This document shows, in pieces, positions 49,225-61,709 of a stretch of DNA of 64,000 nucleotides. The notes beneath the pieces are model-generated. The model was not told the DNA's origin. It searched no databases and saw nothing but the letters and a program-made list of their open reading frames with translations. The DNA is from Bursaphelenchus xylophilus (Eukaryota; Nematoda; Chromadorea; Rhabditida; Aphelenchoididae). A program made the translations under genes and the position numbers. Location: NCBI GenBank assembly GCA_904066235.2, contig CAJFCV020000004.1, positions 3,968,001-4,032,000 on the forward strand. The letters are read 5' to 3'. Numbering within the stretch: the first letter of the stretch is position 1; each line of letters starts with the position of its first letter.

Positions 49225-51874
49225 TCAATCCATCACTAAAACTTCGTCCATCGTCTTTTTGAGTAGATTGTCGACGAAATTGGACACAGAGGCTTCGTTG
49301 GCAGTTCCATCGGCTTCGTTATGAGGCTCCAGAGATTCGGTCGACCGGGAATGAGTCCCATTGACGGGTGGGAGGCTGGAATCTCGATGGAGAAATGCGT
49401 TCTCACCAAGAGTGCTGGTCGGGATCGCTCTAATTGCGCCGAAGGAAACTCGACGACCTCGGTTTTTGGCCTGAAATTGAAGATTTTTTATTTTTGTATA
49501 ATCCATGATGACTTACAGTGGCGGACCTGATCCAGTGGTAAAAAATGTATCATTTTGCATCCGGGAAGTATCAGAAAATATAGCAAAATACCTCCCTCCC
49601 CAAGCGAAAAAACTCCGATTTCAAAAGCGCGCCCGTTCTTTTTGTGAGGGAAAGCCCTTCAAAACGAAGTTTTTTCATTTGGAGAGGGAAGCATTTTGCT
49701 ACATTTTTTGGTACTTCCCTGATGCAAAATGGTACATTTTTTGCCACTGAACCAGGTCCGTCGCTGTAGATTGAAAATAGGCAGAGTCTTTGAGACTTCT
49801 TCTATATATTTTTTGGCTTTATCCAGAAGATTATGACCCTAGTTATCTATCTTGTGCTAGAACCTTTTATCTGCAGTTTGACTAAAAAAATTTTTTTATC
49901 TTATCCATGATCTTTTTGGAGGTCATGGTGAAAAAATAGTATATATTTCCCTACCTGAATTCCCAGAAGCCCTGATTGATTGTTCGACCGGTCGCTATTA
50001 ATACTGTTAATGCCATTAAGTGAATTGGTTGGGAACTCGTCTTCCTCATTGTTATTATCAAGAATAATATTAGTAACTGGGGTTGTAATCAGTGGCGAGC
50101 TTGAAGCTCGACTTGAACTGACGGGTAGATCTGATTGGGCAAAGATATCAGCCAAAGTGTGAGGTTGGAAGCCGGGGAATGCTTGTTTTAGATCCACTCC
50201 GACCAATCTTTTGCCGATTCCGAATTTAATATTCCCGGTTCTTTCGAGAGCTCCCAAAAGTTGAGTGGAATCGAGAAGACGGGCGGTTATGGGACCATTC
50301 ACGTCTACGTAGTTGATGTCTTTGAAGAATTGGGCTCCAAAGAAGGCAATGTTCATCTGAAAAAAAGTTTTGGATAGCATTCGAGAGTTTTTGAAATTCT
50401 CATGGATACCTTTTGACACTTTTTTAAGAGCAGTTTTCAAGACTACTCACCTGATAAGGCAATTTTCCATCTGTTTTGTACGTTAGAGTGTCCACAATAA
50501 CCGCTTTGAGGACTCGGGATAAAAGCGGCCACACTTTCTTCAAGGGCACTTCGGCTTGCGTCTCGTCCTCCATTTCAGCCGCATATTCATCAGTATCGAT
50601 TCGGCCGGCCAATTCTACTACCCGATTACTGGCTCGGTACAGGCTAATCTTTGACTAAAATTTGGGATGTCAATTTATGATCAATATAAACAGATATCTT
50701 GAGTAGAAAAAGATCTTAATGAAGTTTCTTACCAGCTCTTGCCTAAGGAAGATCCCACCAGTCCATTCGTAGTCATACTCCCAGTCAAACGCTTGCTTCG
50801 CGGCGTTACTCATATCTCGGAATAAGGGCTCGGTCATTGTCCCGGCGGGAAAGGTGAACTTGAACATGACTTGAAGTTCGGTCTCTCTGGGGAAATGCGA
50901 CCAATGGAGAGCCTGGAATATGTATATATTATATACAGTACATCTAGAAAGTTTGACGTCAAAAAAAAATAGAAATTTTGATAACAAGGGTGTCAAGTGT
51001 AATATGACCGATATGACAACCCTGAGTTGTGTTATGTTTGTGGAGGTAATAATACGAAGATAAGAGGTTACAAGCATCATATTGCCATATAAAGTACCAC
51101 TTTATACTTACCGGTGGCTTCGAAAAAAGCGATGGTCTCCTGGCCAGCGAATCTTTGATGACCAATCCATTTTTCAAGTCAAAATTGTTGGCAATCAGAG
51201 TCTAAATTAATAAATTATACGTCAAAATTATTTTACAAGCCCTGTCACAGTATTGAACAAGCTAACTCACCGGTAATTCCGGGTCGTCGAAGTGAACAAT
51301 CGAATAATTTGGCATTTTTGGCGAAGTCCAGAGATCAATTCTCTTCAAGGCCTCGGCTCTGGCCTCGCTTTCGGCCAACTTTCGAACTTTTTCGAATTGA
51401 AAAGTCCACTCTTGGCACCACTGTTGGCGAACGTCCAGCATTAGATTCTGAAGGGTGTCGCGGTCGGAGGAATCGTAATCTTTTTTTACAATCATCAGTT
51501 TTCCTTGACCGTCCGGGCACTGAAAAGTTTCAATTTTATGTGGATTAGTGATAGCTTGGCAGTAATAATTTAAAGTGTATGTCGAATAGAGTCTGAGCAA
51601 CGCAATAAAGTCATTCTCATTGATGTATGGTGCTTACATGAGCCATCATGAGTCTGGCGATATCGCCGATCGTCTCCATCATCAGTTGATCCCAATTTTT
51701 GGCCACAAGGATCATAATTTTGTTGTTCGGTGCGCAATGATCTCTTCGTTTGGCCAGCATAGCATGCGCTTCGTCTTGATTATGATCTTCTGGAGATCCA
51801 TCGAGAACGGGGCTATTTAGGATCAAGAGTTTCAGACGTTCCAGGAGGTTCTCGTTCTCACTGATTATATACAT
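49225..51874 (-). CDS. unrecognised conserved-looking protein, possible COR-like part
   Basis: Seven exons (51638-51874, 51271-51519, 51112-51201, 50733-50912, 50451-50654, 49955-50356, 49225-49470), all in phase 0, give 535 residues. I do not recognise the protein. It has no signal peptide or membrane segment. The N terminus (about 1-80) ends in LMMETIGDIARLMMAH, followed by a charged helical stretch. The middle (LHWSHFPRETELQVMFKFTF, then EYDYEWTGGIFLRQELS and VWPLLSRVLKAVIVD) faintly recalls the C-terminal half of COR domains in ROCO proteins (Y-x-F-x-x-P followed by a W-x-x-G-x-x-L turn). This is only a suggestion. The C terminus from about 375 is a Ser/Asn-rich linker. The start is the first ATG after an acceptor near 51893, with an upstream in-frame stop, so trans-splicing is plausible. 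Exons further upstream cannot be excluded. The last intron holds a miniature element. Confidence 0.75.
49516..49766. repeat. 251-bp miniature element with CAGTGGCGGACC ends
   Basis: Inverted ends CAGTGGCGGACCTG and CAGCGACGGACCTG run inward for about 65 bp with few mismatches (GTGG-AAAAAATGT, CATTTTGCATC, GGGAAGTA). TA lies on each side (49514-49515 and 49767-49768). Tc1/mariner-type target. It occupies the last intron of the unrecognised gene. A lone copy of the end (GGACCGCCACTG) occurs at about 61568-61579. Confidence 0.8.
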
Positions 51875-52553
51875 GGCTGGCTGGATATCGTGGCTATAAC
51901 GCAGATATTAGTGGACTTATGGGAAATACGAATTCCAGCGTGGTTATATAGCGATATAGCGTCAGCAGTATGAAAATAAATAAACTTTAACAAAGAAAAT
52001 GACGCATTTATGGCAAGAAAGTTAAACTTCAAGAAGATCATGTTAAACATGGCATGTCTATCATACATCATCATAAAATTTAACAGACGTTAATAATACA
52101 CGCAGACAATCACCTCAAATTACCCGAAAAACGTTCGTGATATTTGGATGGAAACATGGGAGCGGTTGAAATGCCGTAATTACTAGAAATATCTCCGAAA
52201 TTTGACACGCATTTGCATATTCGTGACATGAAAAGCGGATGTAAGACAAGACCCTGACATTCAAGCACAAACATACACACGAAATATGAAGTTGATACTA
52301 TGTGAGCAATGTTTATGTGATCATTAATTTATGACCGGAGATGGTACGTTAATGAAAAGTGTGAAAAAAGTTGCTAAAATACAGGGTAAAACGTGTTGTT
52401 TAGAAATCTAAATCGGTGAATGATAATCTGGTGGATGTTTTGAGTAAGTTCAACTTTTCAGCGATAATATATACTTTGATGTCTCTAGTCGACTGTCACC
52501 TCCATCGGCTGACAAACTAACAGAATTAGGCTTCGCCAACATGTTATAATAAT
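51875..52553. other. intergenic, no feature seen
   Basis: A/T-rich sequence between the unrecognised gene's start and the first U2 gene. I see no gene or repeat that I can support, apart from the acceptor at about 51893 that probably belongs to the gene to the left. Confidence 0.5.
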
Positions 52554-52741
52554 ATCTGGGCCGTTCCCGGAAGCAGTGCAAGACCGGGCCGACCCGTGCC
52601 GAGCGGAAGGCAAGCCTTCACAACTCCGCTGGTCCCAAAAATCTGTTAATCTCGAATGACTTCAATAGAAGTCGTACCGGAGATTAAACCGATAAGAACA
52701 GATACTACACTTTGATCTTAGCCAAAAGGCCGAGAAGCGAT
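52554..52741 (-). ncRNA. U2 spliceosomal snRNA, copy 1
   Basis: The minus strand begins ATCGCTTCTCGGCCTTTTGG at 52741 and continues through the branch-point-recognition segment GTGTAGTATCTG, stem IIa, the Sm-site region AGATTTTTGGGA and the stem III-IV hairpins ending CCGGGAACGG. This is the metazoan U2 consensus. The 3' end is set by analogy with other U2 RNAs and is good to a few bases. Any open reading frame through this segment is spurious. Confidence 0.97.
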
Positions 52742-52763
52742 AAAGGAACGGGGAAATTTGGAT

Positions 52764-52832
52764 CGGCTCTGCTTTCCCTTTCCAGAAAAACAAATGGGTT
52801 CTCTTTTGGGGCGAGGAAGTTAGAGAAAGGTT
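52764..52832 (-). promoter_or_regulatory. snRNA promoter (PSE-like block), U2 copy 1
   Basis: Two blocks are conserved between the two U2 genes at identical distances: CGGCTCTGCTTTCCCTTTCC at about -23 to -44, and AATGGGTTCTCTTTTGGGGC plus the following 20 bases at about -52 to -91. Surrounding bases differ. The distal block occupies the usual place of the proximal sequence element bound by SNAPc. Confidence 0.7.
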
Positions 52833-55800
52833 TGGAAGAACGAGGAGAAATGCGGCTTGTTGCGCAAGGAAATCGGGCAAAATTGAAAGGCAGATTGAAA
52901 AAATGTGGTTCTATTTACATTGTCTAATAAAAAACAGGGTGAGAGAGGACCAAAATATTTAAACATTGTTTATTTTTGTACAAGAAGATCCACAGTTTTT
53001 TAAAAATATTATTCCTAATTGGTATATGAATATATTCAATGAGAACATGCCCTCGGGCTCAACCCACATTACTCCACACATAAATTTATCGTCCTGGTTT
53101 CAGAATGAAATATTCATAAATTAGACATCAGAAATGCCTTTCCCGTGCCCATCTTTAATATTTTATCGAATAATATTATATATCGGGCATGCAAATGAAA
53201 ATGTTTTCAGCTACGTTTAGGAGAGTGATACAAGGTCTAACGCAACATTACTGATCTCTGAAAAGACTGTAAAACAAAAGCGAAACAGCCCAAAGTCTAT
53301 GAGTACAGCCTAATCGAGTTATCCGACCCTTTTGTGTTGGGGATTTGCAATTACTCGGTTAATTAATTTAACTTTAATTGGGTCGTTCCATTGCCAAGAG
53401 GGGCAAGGTCCTAAAGTGGTGTACTCAGGGTTTCAATCGAGAAAACTGGAGGGATTCTGGATAAAAATAAAATGTTTACAACTTTGGAAAGTTTTTTGGA
53501 AAACATGCAAAGGACAGCTGAAATCGCTGAAACTTTAGCCATTTTTGATAAGGGCAAAGGCTATAAATTAGAACATTTATAGGAGTTGCATCAATACAGT
53601 GACGAACTGAAAACTTTCCTTATTTTCTTCTGTCTAACATTAGGTGTGCAAAGACCGTTGAAAATCTCGGTTGGCCCTCTAAACCGAGAAGAAATTTCAG
53701 AAATTTCCAGGTGTTGATACAAAGTCCACCGAGATTGGCTATACAAAATTCTAACAATATTAATTTTTCACGCTTCGAGATTCCGTGCTAACATAAAGTA
53801 TAATACATGACACGGTTTTGGTCCCTTTAAACCAATTTTGCCATAGTCAGGCCCCTAGTTGTATTAAATACACCCAACCCAATCACTGATTTTTTTGATT
53901 TTTCGCTCATCCAAATCTAGACTGACTGACATCAAAAATGATGACATAAAACTCCGAGCAACGCCATTAATACACCAAGAATGTATGTATCCTCGTTCAA
54001 TTAGTCCCAAATTAACTTCTAATTAACTAATCTCACATTGTAAACAGACACATGTATTAAAATAAAATTGCCTTCAGATCACCTCACTTGTCAGAGTAGA
54101 CAAAAACAAAAAACAGATCGAACCCGTCCTCGTCCTAAGTGCAATAAGTTATAAATCGAATTAAAAAAGTTAAAAATAGATGAAAGAATTACTGCGGAAG
54201 GTTATTTTGATCACTAAAAATCGAAAATTGATCTTTGAGATACACTTTACAACAAACCAAAGCGCAATGGAAATAACGCCTGAGGCAAAATTTTCCCGAA
54301 AACAGCTGCATTGTGCAAGAAAAATGCAATTACAGAATACGTAAGAAAGTGATATGTCACAAACACTCTAATATAACCATGGGTTTCGAGTTTTCGATCC
54401 CAAAAAAGGATTTCCATAGGAAATTCATTGTAAACTCCAGACGGCGAGGGGAATTATTGAATTAAAAAGGTTTGAAAACATTGACAATGCAATTTTGTTA
54501 GACATATCACGTAATAAAAGAGTGGAAGAGGTTTCAAAAAATTTGGGGAAAATACATAATTTTGAAATCGGCGGCTTCAATTTGACAGAAATGGTAAAAT
54601 TTGATGATTTTTTATAAAAAAATTGAATTCTCTGGCCTCTATTATTGGCGATAGCCAAAAATCGATTGATGAATTAAATGCGCAGCCTCCCAAAATTACT
54701 CCTGTCATCTCTGGTGCCGGCCGAACATCCAAAAAAAACATCCAGAATCCTCACGAAAACCACCGCTCAAGTATCAATTTCTCGGCCAAATTTCTTCCTG
54801 TCAGCCCTGCTATTCTTTACAATATTCGCGGCATCCTGACACACTCAACGGCTCTAACGTCGGCCCCTCAAAAGGAGTTTTAAATTACATTTCATGAACT
54901 TTTTCTCGCGGCCCAAAATCAAACTTGCGGCCGGTTGGAGGGGCTGTCAGAAACAAACATTTGAGACGTTTTGCCCGGAGGTGAGGGGCCAAAAATAGAA
55001 AGTAAATACAACATGATAAGCGCGCCAATATTAATAGCGACATGGCACGAGGGGGAAGAGTGTTGATGACATCAGGAATGGGCACCACACTTGATACGGC
55101 GGTTCAACTTCGAGGTCAGGAGTAAGGATATTTGGGGTGGTCCAAAATTCTGAAAAGAACCTTGTAGTACCATTGGATGATGGCAGTGATTTGGAGGGCA
55201 AAATATGACACCTTTCGACACTTTCAAGATAAGAAAATGGCAGCTATTAGGTTGTCCAATAAGTAATGTCGTTTTCGAGAGGGGTACCTTCCAAAGTCAA
55301 TAAAAAAGGTAAACGACAACAAAATTTCACAATATTGGATCATTTTGTTGCCGAGAACTAAAGGTTTCGTTAGACATATCACTTGCCACATTTGGATCAA
55401 TTTACAGTAATTTAGCTCTAATTCAAGATGGAAAAAAGGAGGAAAAAAGTCAATTCGTGTCACCATGTTGTATGAGCAAAAACAGGGTACGAAAGTTACA
55501 GAAGTTACACAAAATATCAACGCCATGTTCGGGAGTCTGATGTGAGTCTGAACGCGGTGAACCGAGGGTTAAAAAAATTTATCATTTAAAAATATTTATT
55601 GGACAACCTAATATGTATTTCTGGTGTCTACTGCAAAACAGAGTTCTTCTGTGGAAATTGGCAGAAAATATAATAGCTTTCGCCTGCCCAACATCACTCA
55701 GTTTCAGTACTCTTTAGCCTGTAAAGCTTGCTGAATATCTTGCCAGTCGTTGCAAATCAATAGCCCAGGTTTTCAGCGATTGATGCAACCTGCATCAATC

Positions 55801-56699
55801 GAAGGGAGGTGAGGTTGCCAAATTTTAAGAAGCTTTGAGCCTTTCATCTCAAGTGCTTATCTAATCCATTTTTTCTACATGTAAAAGAAAAACTTTCCAA
55901 GAAATCACAGCCAAACCCACGCAGCTCCATTATCTTCTACCTATGTCCAACTGCAAAAAGTAACTTTTAATTGAAACACCTCCAGTTGTTCCCATTCAAA
56001 TCCTGAGACAAGAGATAATCCCTGTTGTTACCTCACTCAGAACCGTAATCTCCAGTTCAAATTAAATTCTCAAAACAAATACCTGGGACACACGGAAAGC
56101 TAAACCAAGTTATACACACGCACGTAATTAATTTTCCCGTATAAAAACACCTTTTTTTGGAACACAATAATGGAATTTGATTACTTTACAATCAGAAAAA
56201 CAAAGGAATGTGAGAATTTCCCGCAAACCGAATTTGTTATGCAAATTGTCGAGTGAAATGACCTCGGGGAATGGAAATCTGTGGGGTTTAGGGATTGGCG
56301 GTGAAGTGTCTGCGATTAGATCCCTCTGTCGCTTGTACTTGCTACGTTTGCGTGAGACCGAAACATCAATGAAAATTGCGGTTTGAACTGATTGTGAACA
56401 GAATGGGCAAAGATTTATTGCAAAAAATATTGTCATTGCATATAGGAGACCACTTGGAAAGAAGGATTATTGAAAATTAAAAAAATTGTCTGACGTGAGA
56501 AAAATAGTGTTTTTGATCGTCGGTACAGTTTGTATCATAAATGGAACCTTTGGTGGTGTTTTTAACGCTTCAGCAAAAACTACAATTTGATAGCCAAGTC
56601 TTTATCTGCAGTTCTAATAAAAAACATCTATAAAACTCGTCAAATGAGCAAAGGTTTTGTACGTGATGTATGTTTTGACGCGTCGTACTCTGTAGTAAT
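52833..56699. other. intergenic between the U2 genes
   Basis: No supported protein gene. Open frames are short and A/T-driven. A mariner remnant lies at 55247-55611. The remainder is unique-looking, A/T-rich sequence. Confidence 0.5.
55247..55611 (+). mobile_element. internally deleted, dead mariner element
   Basis: Ends TTAGGTTGTCCAATAA are inverted at 55247 and 55611 with TA outside (55245-55246 and 55612-55613), typical of mariner. The interior keeps a decayed start of the transposase DNA-binding region: LYEQKQGTKVTEVTQNIN, then, after a frame change, NRGLKKFI. This resembles the helix-turn-helix of mariner transposases. The catalytic part is absent and stops and a frameshift are present, so it is not functional. 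Confidence 0.75.
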
Positions 56700-56887
56700 A
56701 TCTGGGCCGTTCCCGGAAGTAGTGCAAGACCGGGCCGACCCGTGCCGAGCGGAAGGCAAGCCTTCACAACTCCGCTGGTCCCAAAAATCTGTTAATCTCG
56801 AATGACTTCAATAGAAGTCGTACCGGAGATTAAACCGATAAGAACAGATACTACACTTTGATCTTAGCCAAAAGGCCGAGAAGCGAT
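56700..56887 (-). ncRNA. U2 spliceosomal snRNA, copy 2
   Basis: The transcribed part appears identical to copy 1 except for one base (GAAGT for GAAGC near 56719 on the plus strand), 4,146 bp away in the same orientation. The 5' end is at 56887 (ATCGCTTCTCGG). Both copies have intact branch-recognition and Sm-site segments and intact upstream promoter blocks, so both are probably expressed. The 3' flanks differ after the RNA end. Confidence 0.97.
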
Positions 56888-56909
56888 AAAGAAAGGGTGG
56901 AAATTGGAC

Positions 56910-56978
56910 CGGCTCTGCTTTCCCTTTCCAGGAAAACGAATGGGTTCTCTTTTGGGGCGAGGAAGTTAGAGAAAGGTT
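56910..56978 (-). promoter_or_regulatory. snRNA promoter (PSE-like block), U2 copy 2
   Basis: It carries the same two conserved blocks as copy 1, again at about -23 to -44 and -52 to -91 from the RNA start, with only single-base differences, while the bases between RNA start and -22 differ more. This spacing conservation marks the functional elements. Confidence 0.7.
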
Positions 56979-58825
56979 GGAAAGAACGAGAAGAAAAGGG
57001 TTGCGCAAGAAAAGCGGGCAAAGTCGAAAGAAAATGGATATTACAGGAAACACTACTACAATATTAATCTAGGGGGATAATATCTATTAAAAATAGGGTA
57101 ATAATGGTCCCAATGAATGGCAAAACAAAAAATTTATAAAACTTCATCAAAAATTTTGATGATTTATAATCATTTTTGGTTAAAATGCCCGAAAAAACAT
57201 TCTTCCAGTCATTTTCTTCGTTCATCCAATAGTTCCAGGCTTACGCCAGCGGCCTTTACCTCCCAAAACACATCATTCTTTCCGCGAACCCATTTTCTTC
57301 ACGAACCAAATGATTTCCCCTCCTGGCCGGAATGTCAGAGATGATGGAATAAGCCGCAAAAAAGATGGGAAACACGAATCGAATTAGTTGGTGAAAGGGC
57401 ATACCTAATTGGGAACGGCTTCTTGGCAAGAGCGGATCACTCCTGTCCGAATGAATAAAACATCAACTTTATCAGGCGGAGGGAATGGGTAGCAAGTCGG
57501 GGAAAGTGGGGAGAGTAATAAAAAGTAACTGTAATTTTAGTTTTATGAGGCCAAAAATAAGTGAGGCGAGTATTACTTTGAGTAAAACACCGTCTAAATT
57601 TTAAATATCATCATTTTTTGGGTTCCATTTTTTAAATATTTTTCCAAAAGATTTTTTTGTTTACCCTAAGCCCTAAGAATGACTTATGACAAGACCTTTT
57701 ACTGTCAGCGTAATTCATCTTCAAGACCAAACATGAAGAAGGGGAAAGGCAAGAATACGAGAAATTGACGAAAACATGATCGGTTTTCTTGGTCATTGAT
57801 GGTCATCAGACCAATGGGTTCAATCTGACACTTGTCAATATCAACATGAAGATGAGAAAAAATTATTATTTTGGGTTGAACGCGACTTCGAGAAAAGATT
57901 TTTTGTCCTTTGTCATAAAGAAAATTAGAGGAAAAAATCAAAAATTTGACAAAATTTGAAAAATTTCAGAAAAAATTGGCATTCTGTTCGAGTGCTATGT
58001 ATATATGTGTAATCCAAAACAAAGCTCCAATAACCCAGACTCGTCGTTGTTTACCCCTCTGGGCCGCCTATAATAAAAGGTATTATAGATAGAGTAGAAG
58101 TCAACTTTTGTCGCTGAGTATTTTGGGTTAATCCAATTTGAATTTCATCCGAATTTTCCTCAAATCTAATCTTCCAAAAATACAATGCTAAAGAAGCAAA
58201 AATAAAGAAGGAAGGAAAAATTTATGCGGAGGAAATTGAAGGGGGAAAGTCCTTAGGGCAGGGAATCGAGAAATTCGCTGCTAGAACTAAATTTTTGCGG
58301 ACGTTTAAACTGAAAGAAGAATGCAAAAAAAAATAATAAAAATACGGAGTTCTAAGTCTTTCTAAGTCTCCAATGGCTTAAAAGTTCAAAGCGAAAAAAG
58401 AAAGCATGAAAATAAAAACGAAATTACATATGAAAGAACCAAAGAGACCAGGGGAAAATATATTATGGGAAATTTGGTTAGAACCCCCCGGCTATGACAC
58501 AAATGGAGCTTCGAAGAAAGGCAGAGGAACGTCACAATCACTGTAAAAGTTTCGAAAAAAATGCATAAAGTCTTTGGAGAAACTTTTCTCACGCTGGGCA
58601 CAATGGAAAGAATTGGGCGGAGATTAAATATGAAAAACAAATTCTAGCAGCAACAAGCTGTGTATGGCAAAAAAAGAAATGCAAAAAAACATAAACATAA
58701 AAAAACTTTTTCGAGGAAACAATTTTAAAAAATTTTAAAAATTCAAAAAATCCGTAGAGAAATTCAAAACTTACTGCCAAGTTGAATAAAATTCGAAGTC
58801 TTGAGTTTCGCCAACTTCCTTCTTA

Positions 58826-59274
58826 CAGGGGAAGTACCCCAAGTGCGACGCTCAGATTTTGATGAAACTAGGCACAAATTTAGAATGATTTTTTCTAAAT
58901 TATATGCGAGAATGCTAGCTCGCGCTTTGCAGAAACAGCCGAGATTTTAAGATCGAAAGTCGGCGAAAATTTAGGACTTTTTGCCGAATTTCGGCACGAA
59001 AAGTTTTGTGCCTATTTCTAACATAGAGAGGAATGTTTCTACAAAAAATCAAATTTTTCCGCACGAAACTGCCAAAGTTATAGCCAAAAAGCGTTTTTCT
59101 CTCTGACCGCTCTCCACGTTTAGCGTGCTCTTTCGGCGGCATAAATCGTCCGATATCTCGGCGGCGCCTGCAAAGCGCGAGCTAAAACTTTCAGGAATTG
59201 ATATTTAGTCTATTCCCGACGTGTGTTCAAAATTTAAAGAAAATCGGAGCGTCGCACTTGGGGTACTTCCCTTG
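58826..59274. mobile_element. complete Tc5-like miniature element at a CTTAG site
   Basis: 449 bp. Ends CAGGGGAAGTACCCCAAGTG and CAAGGGAAGTACCCCAAGTG are inverted repeats of about 30 bp. TTA lies on both flanks, with C before and G after, reconstructing an empty CTTAG target that fits the CTNAG preference of Tc4/Tc5. The interior has no coding capacity. It is the best reference copy for the family in this window. Confidence 0.85.
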
Positions 59275-60539
59275 TTAGTGCAGCAAAAAGCAAGGTAGTA
59301 AAATTGGAGAAGAACTTTTACATTTTCTTTCCTTTATTCGAATTTCTAATCCTCTAGCCTGGGATATTACGCCATTAATTAAATTCCTATTTTTACCTCC
59401 AAAGGGTTATCATCATCATACTAATTTTATAAATTTGGCGTCAAATTTTAAGGACGATGACAACTTTGAAAGTCTATTAATGTGATGCAGTGAGGTGAAA
59501 AAATTGTCAGCAAAAAAATTTATGGCAATGTTTTTTCTACGCCAAAATTTAGAGGAAAAAACGGTAAAATTACTAATTTTTTAAAAGGTCTGCCATTGGA
59601 TTTGAACTAAATTTTTTTTACATCCCGAGAACCTTGCAAAGCACAAACTAACCTTCTTAAGCATTGAAATCCCCCTATCCCCCTTTAGACCATATATGCC
59701 AAATTTGACGGAAATACGACGCCATTCGAGGACTTCCCGCGACAGAATCTGAGCTCAAACTTGTTGTCTTCGCGATGTCATCTTCCTCAACATTCGTGTC
59801 AACACCCAATCAATCCTAAGCCAATTTTCGTCTCGCCTTGTACTCCCCAGAATAACATAAAACCGCGACAAAAGACAGGAACGGAGTTCATTTCAACGGG
59901 TTTCAAATCAGCGCCGTTCCGGATGTGTTGAATGCTCGCAATTTGAGGACAAAAATGACAAAAAGAGAAGAAGAGACTCGCCCTTCGAATTCAATTTTTT
60001 GGCCGCAAAAACGCAAAAGATTTGAAGTAGAAAACAAAAAAAAAAAGATTTGCCAAACTTTTTTTGTCGCATTTTTATAAATCCTCCCGCAGGGCACAAA
60101 GTGTTTATTCAGGTCAAAAGAATGGACGGGGGATGCTGTTTTAGGCAAATTGGAAGTACTCGAATTCCAGGGCTAAAATTGGCCCAGGAATGACTTTACA
60201 TTCTCACACCCACCGCAGCGTGCAGTCGTTCCGCAGGCCCGCTTCTTTCGCGGCACGAACGCCCAAATTAATTTCGAATGTTTTTGGCCTCGGGCCATCC
60301 AAAAATGGACGGCAAAACACGATGGACTTGTTACTTTAATCAAGCAAGACGATTGGAATTGGGAAAAATAGTGGGGGAATGACATAAAGTAGTAAATAAT
60401 TTCCAATTCAAGCTGCCATTGCAATTTAGGCTAGATTAAAATGTCAAAGTCCTGTCTGCGAGTGATGCTGAAATAATAAATCAAATAAAAAAGAAAGCCT
60501 ATTTTAAGCCGTATTTTAAAAAGTAGCAAGGGAATTGTC

Positions 60540-60880
60540 CAATGGGATGATTTCCTTTCGATTTTACATACAAATTTTGCAGAGTCCTCATATAAACGCT
60601 GAATGTCTTAATTTGCGCTTTGTAGGGTGTAGCGAAGAAGTTATGCTATGTTTGCCCCCGAGAGACCACGTGAAACACGGAAAATTCGTATTGGCCGTAT
60701 CTTCGTTCGTTTGCCTTGGAAAAAATAATTTTTTTTATAGAAACAGGACAGTAAAAATAAGTGAGAAACCTGTATGCCTATAGGTCTTTTAAAATGCCGC
60801 ATTTTCTCTAACTTTCAACCAAAAATCTCGGTCGTTTCCGCAAAGCTTTTGCTAGCAATCTAATATAATTTTACACCCTT
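60540..60880. repeat. highly degenerate Tc5-like copy
   Basis: Scattered matches to the element interior remain (GCGCTTTGTAGG, GCCGTATCTTCG, AACTTTCAACCAAAAATCTCGG). Both termini are lost, so boundaries are approximate. Confidence 0.4.
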
Positions 60881-61709
60881 CCTGGTCGTGTACCTAAAGC
60901 TAAGACATAATATAATTTTTTACCAGCCAAAACAAAATTTTTCCATCCCTGCTTATACCCCAAATCCACGAAAATACACCTCCACATCCCTTCCCATTCT
61001 TATATATTTATAAGCCGGCCTCTGTAGCCAAGTGCAGCTTAATAAAATATAATCCGCCCTTCAAGTATTTTCCTTTCCTGTTTGTTTGAAATGAAGGCTT
61101 AATCCAAACCCAGACGTATTTTAAGGATCAGACTTGGTGAAGTCATCGAATTCGGAGAGAGAAAATGACGATGGAAAGGCGAGGCAACTTGGTGATGATC
61201 TTTATGAACAGCAGACGTCAAAAAAATATTCAAAATATAAAAACAAAATCAAATAGTAATAGACGGCTAAAGTCGGCCTATTATTAAATATGATCATGCT
61301 AGAAATTGTTGACAAGATAGCCTGAGAACGTTTTGTTATGTAACTGGGAAATATGGCGTGACAGACAACAATCTGGCGGCAAAATAATAATAAAGTGGCT
61401 GAAGGTAATCCGCCAAGAATAACTGTTTCTAAGGAGTTATTTTGAAAATCATCATGTATATAATTTACAGTTCAAAAAACAATGTTATTATGTTATATAA
61501 TATATACGCAAAAATATGATATATTATCACAATCAGATTCCTTGTATTTTGAATCTTTTTTGACGTGGACCGCCACTGTAAACAACTTCTCCTAAGTCTG
61601 TTGCAAAACCCCTCACGCATGTTTGCAATTTTTATAACTTTTAACATAGAACCTTGATTTTTTTACAAAGCGTGAGCTAAGATCGCGGAATATCTTTTCT
61701 ACCTTTCAG

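Larger units (their letters stand above)
56979..61709. other. intergenic, mostly repeats
   Basis: No supported gene. It contains the complete Tc5-like element at 58826-59274, degenerate relatives at about 59600-59750 and 60540-60880, a lone end of the 49516-type element near 61568, and, just before the first hormone-like exon, a fragment (ACAAAGCGTGAGCTAAGA near 61664) resembling the Tc5-like interior. Confidence 0.5.

Noticed and set aside
49505..49750. Plus-strand 81-codon frame
   Set aside because: It lies wholly within the TA-flanked miniature element in an intron.
52662..52880. Minus-strand frame of 72 codons, repeated almost identically at 56808-57053
   Set aside because: It runs through the U2 RNA and its promoter; the conservation is that of the snRNA gene, not a protein.
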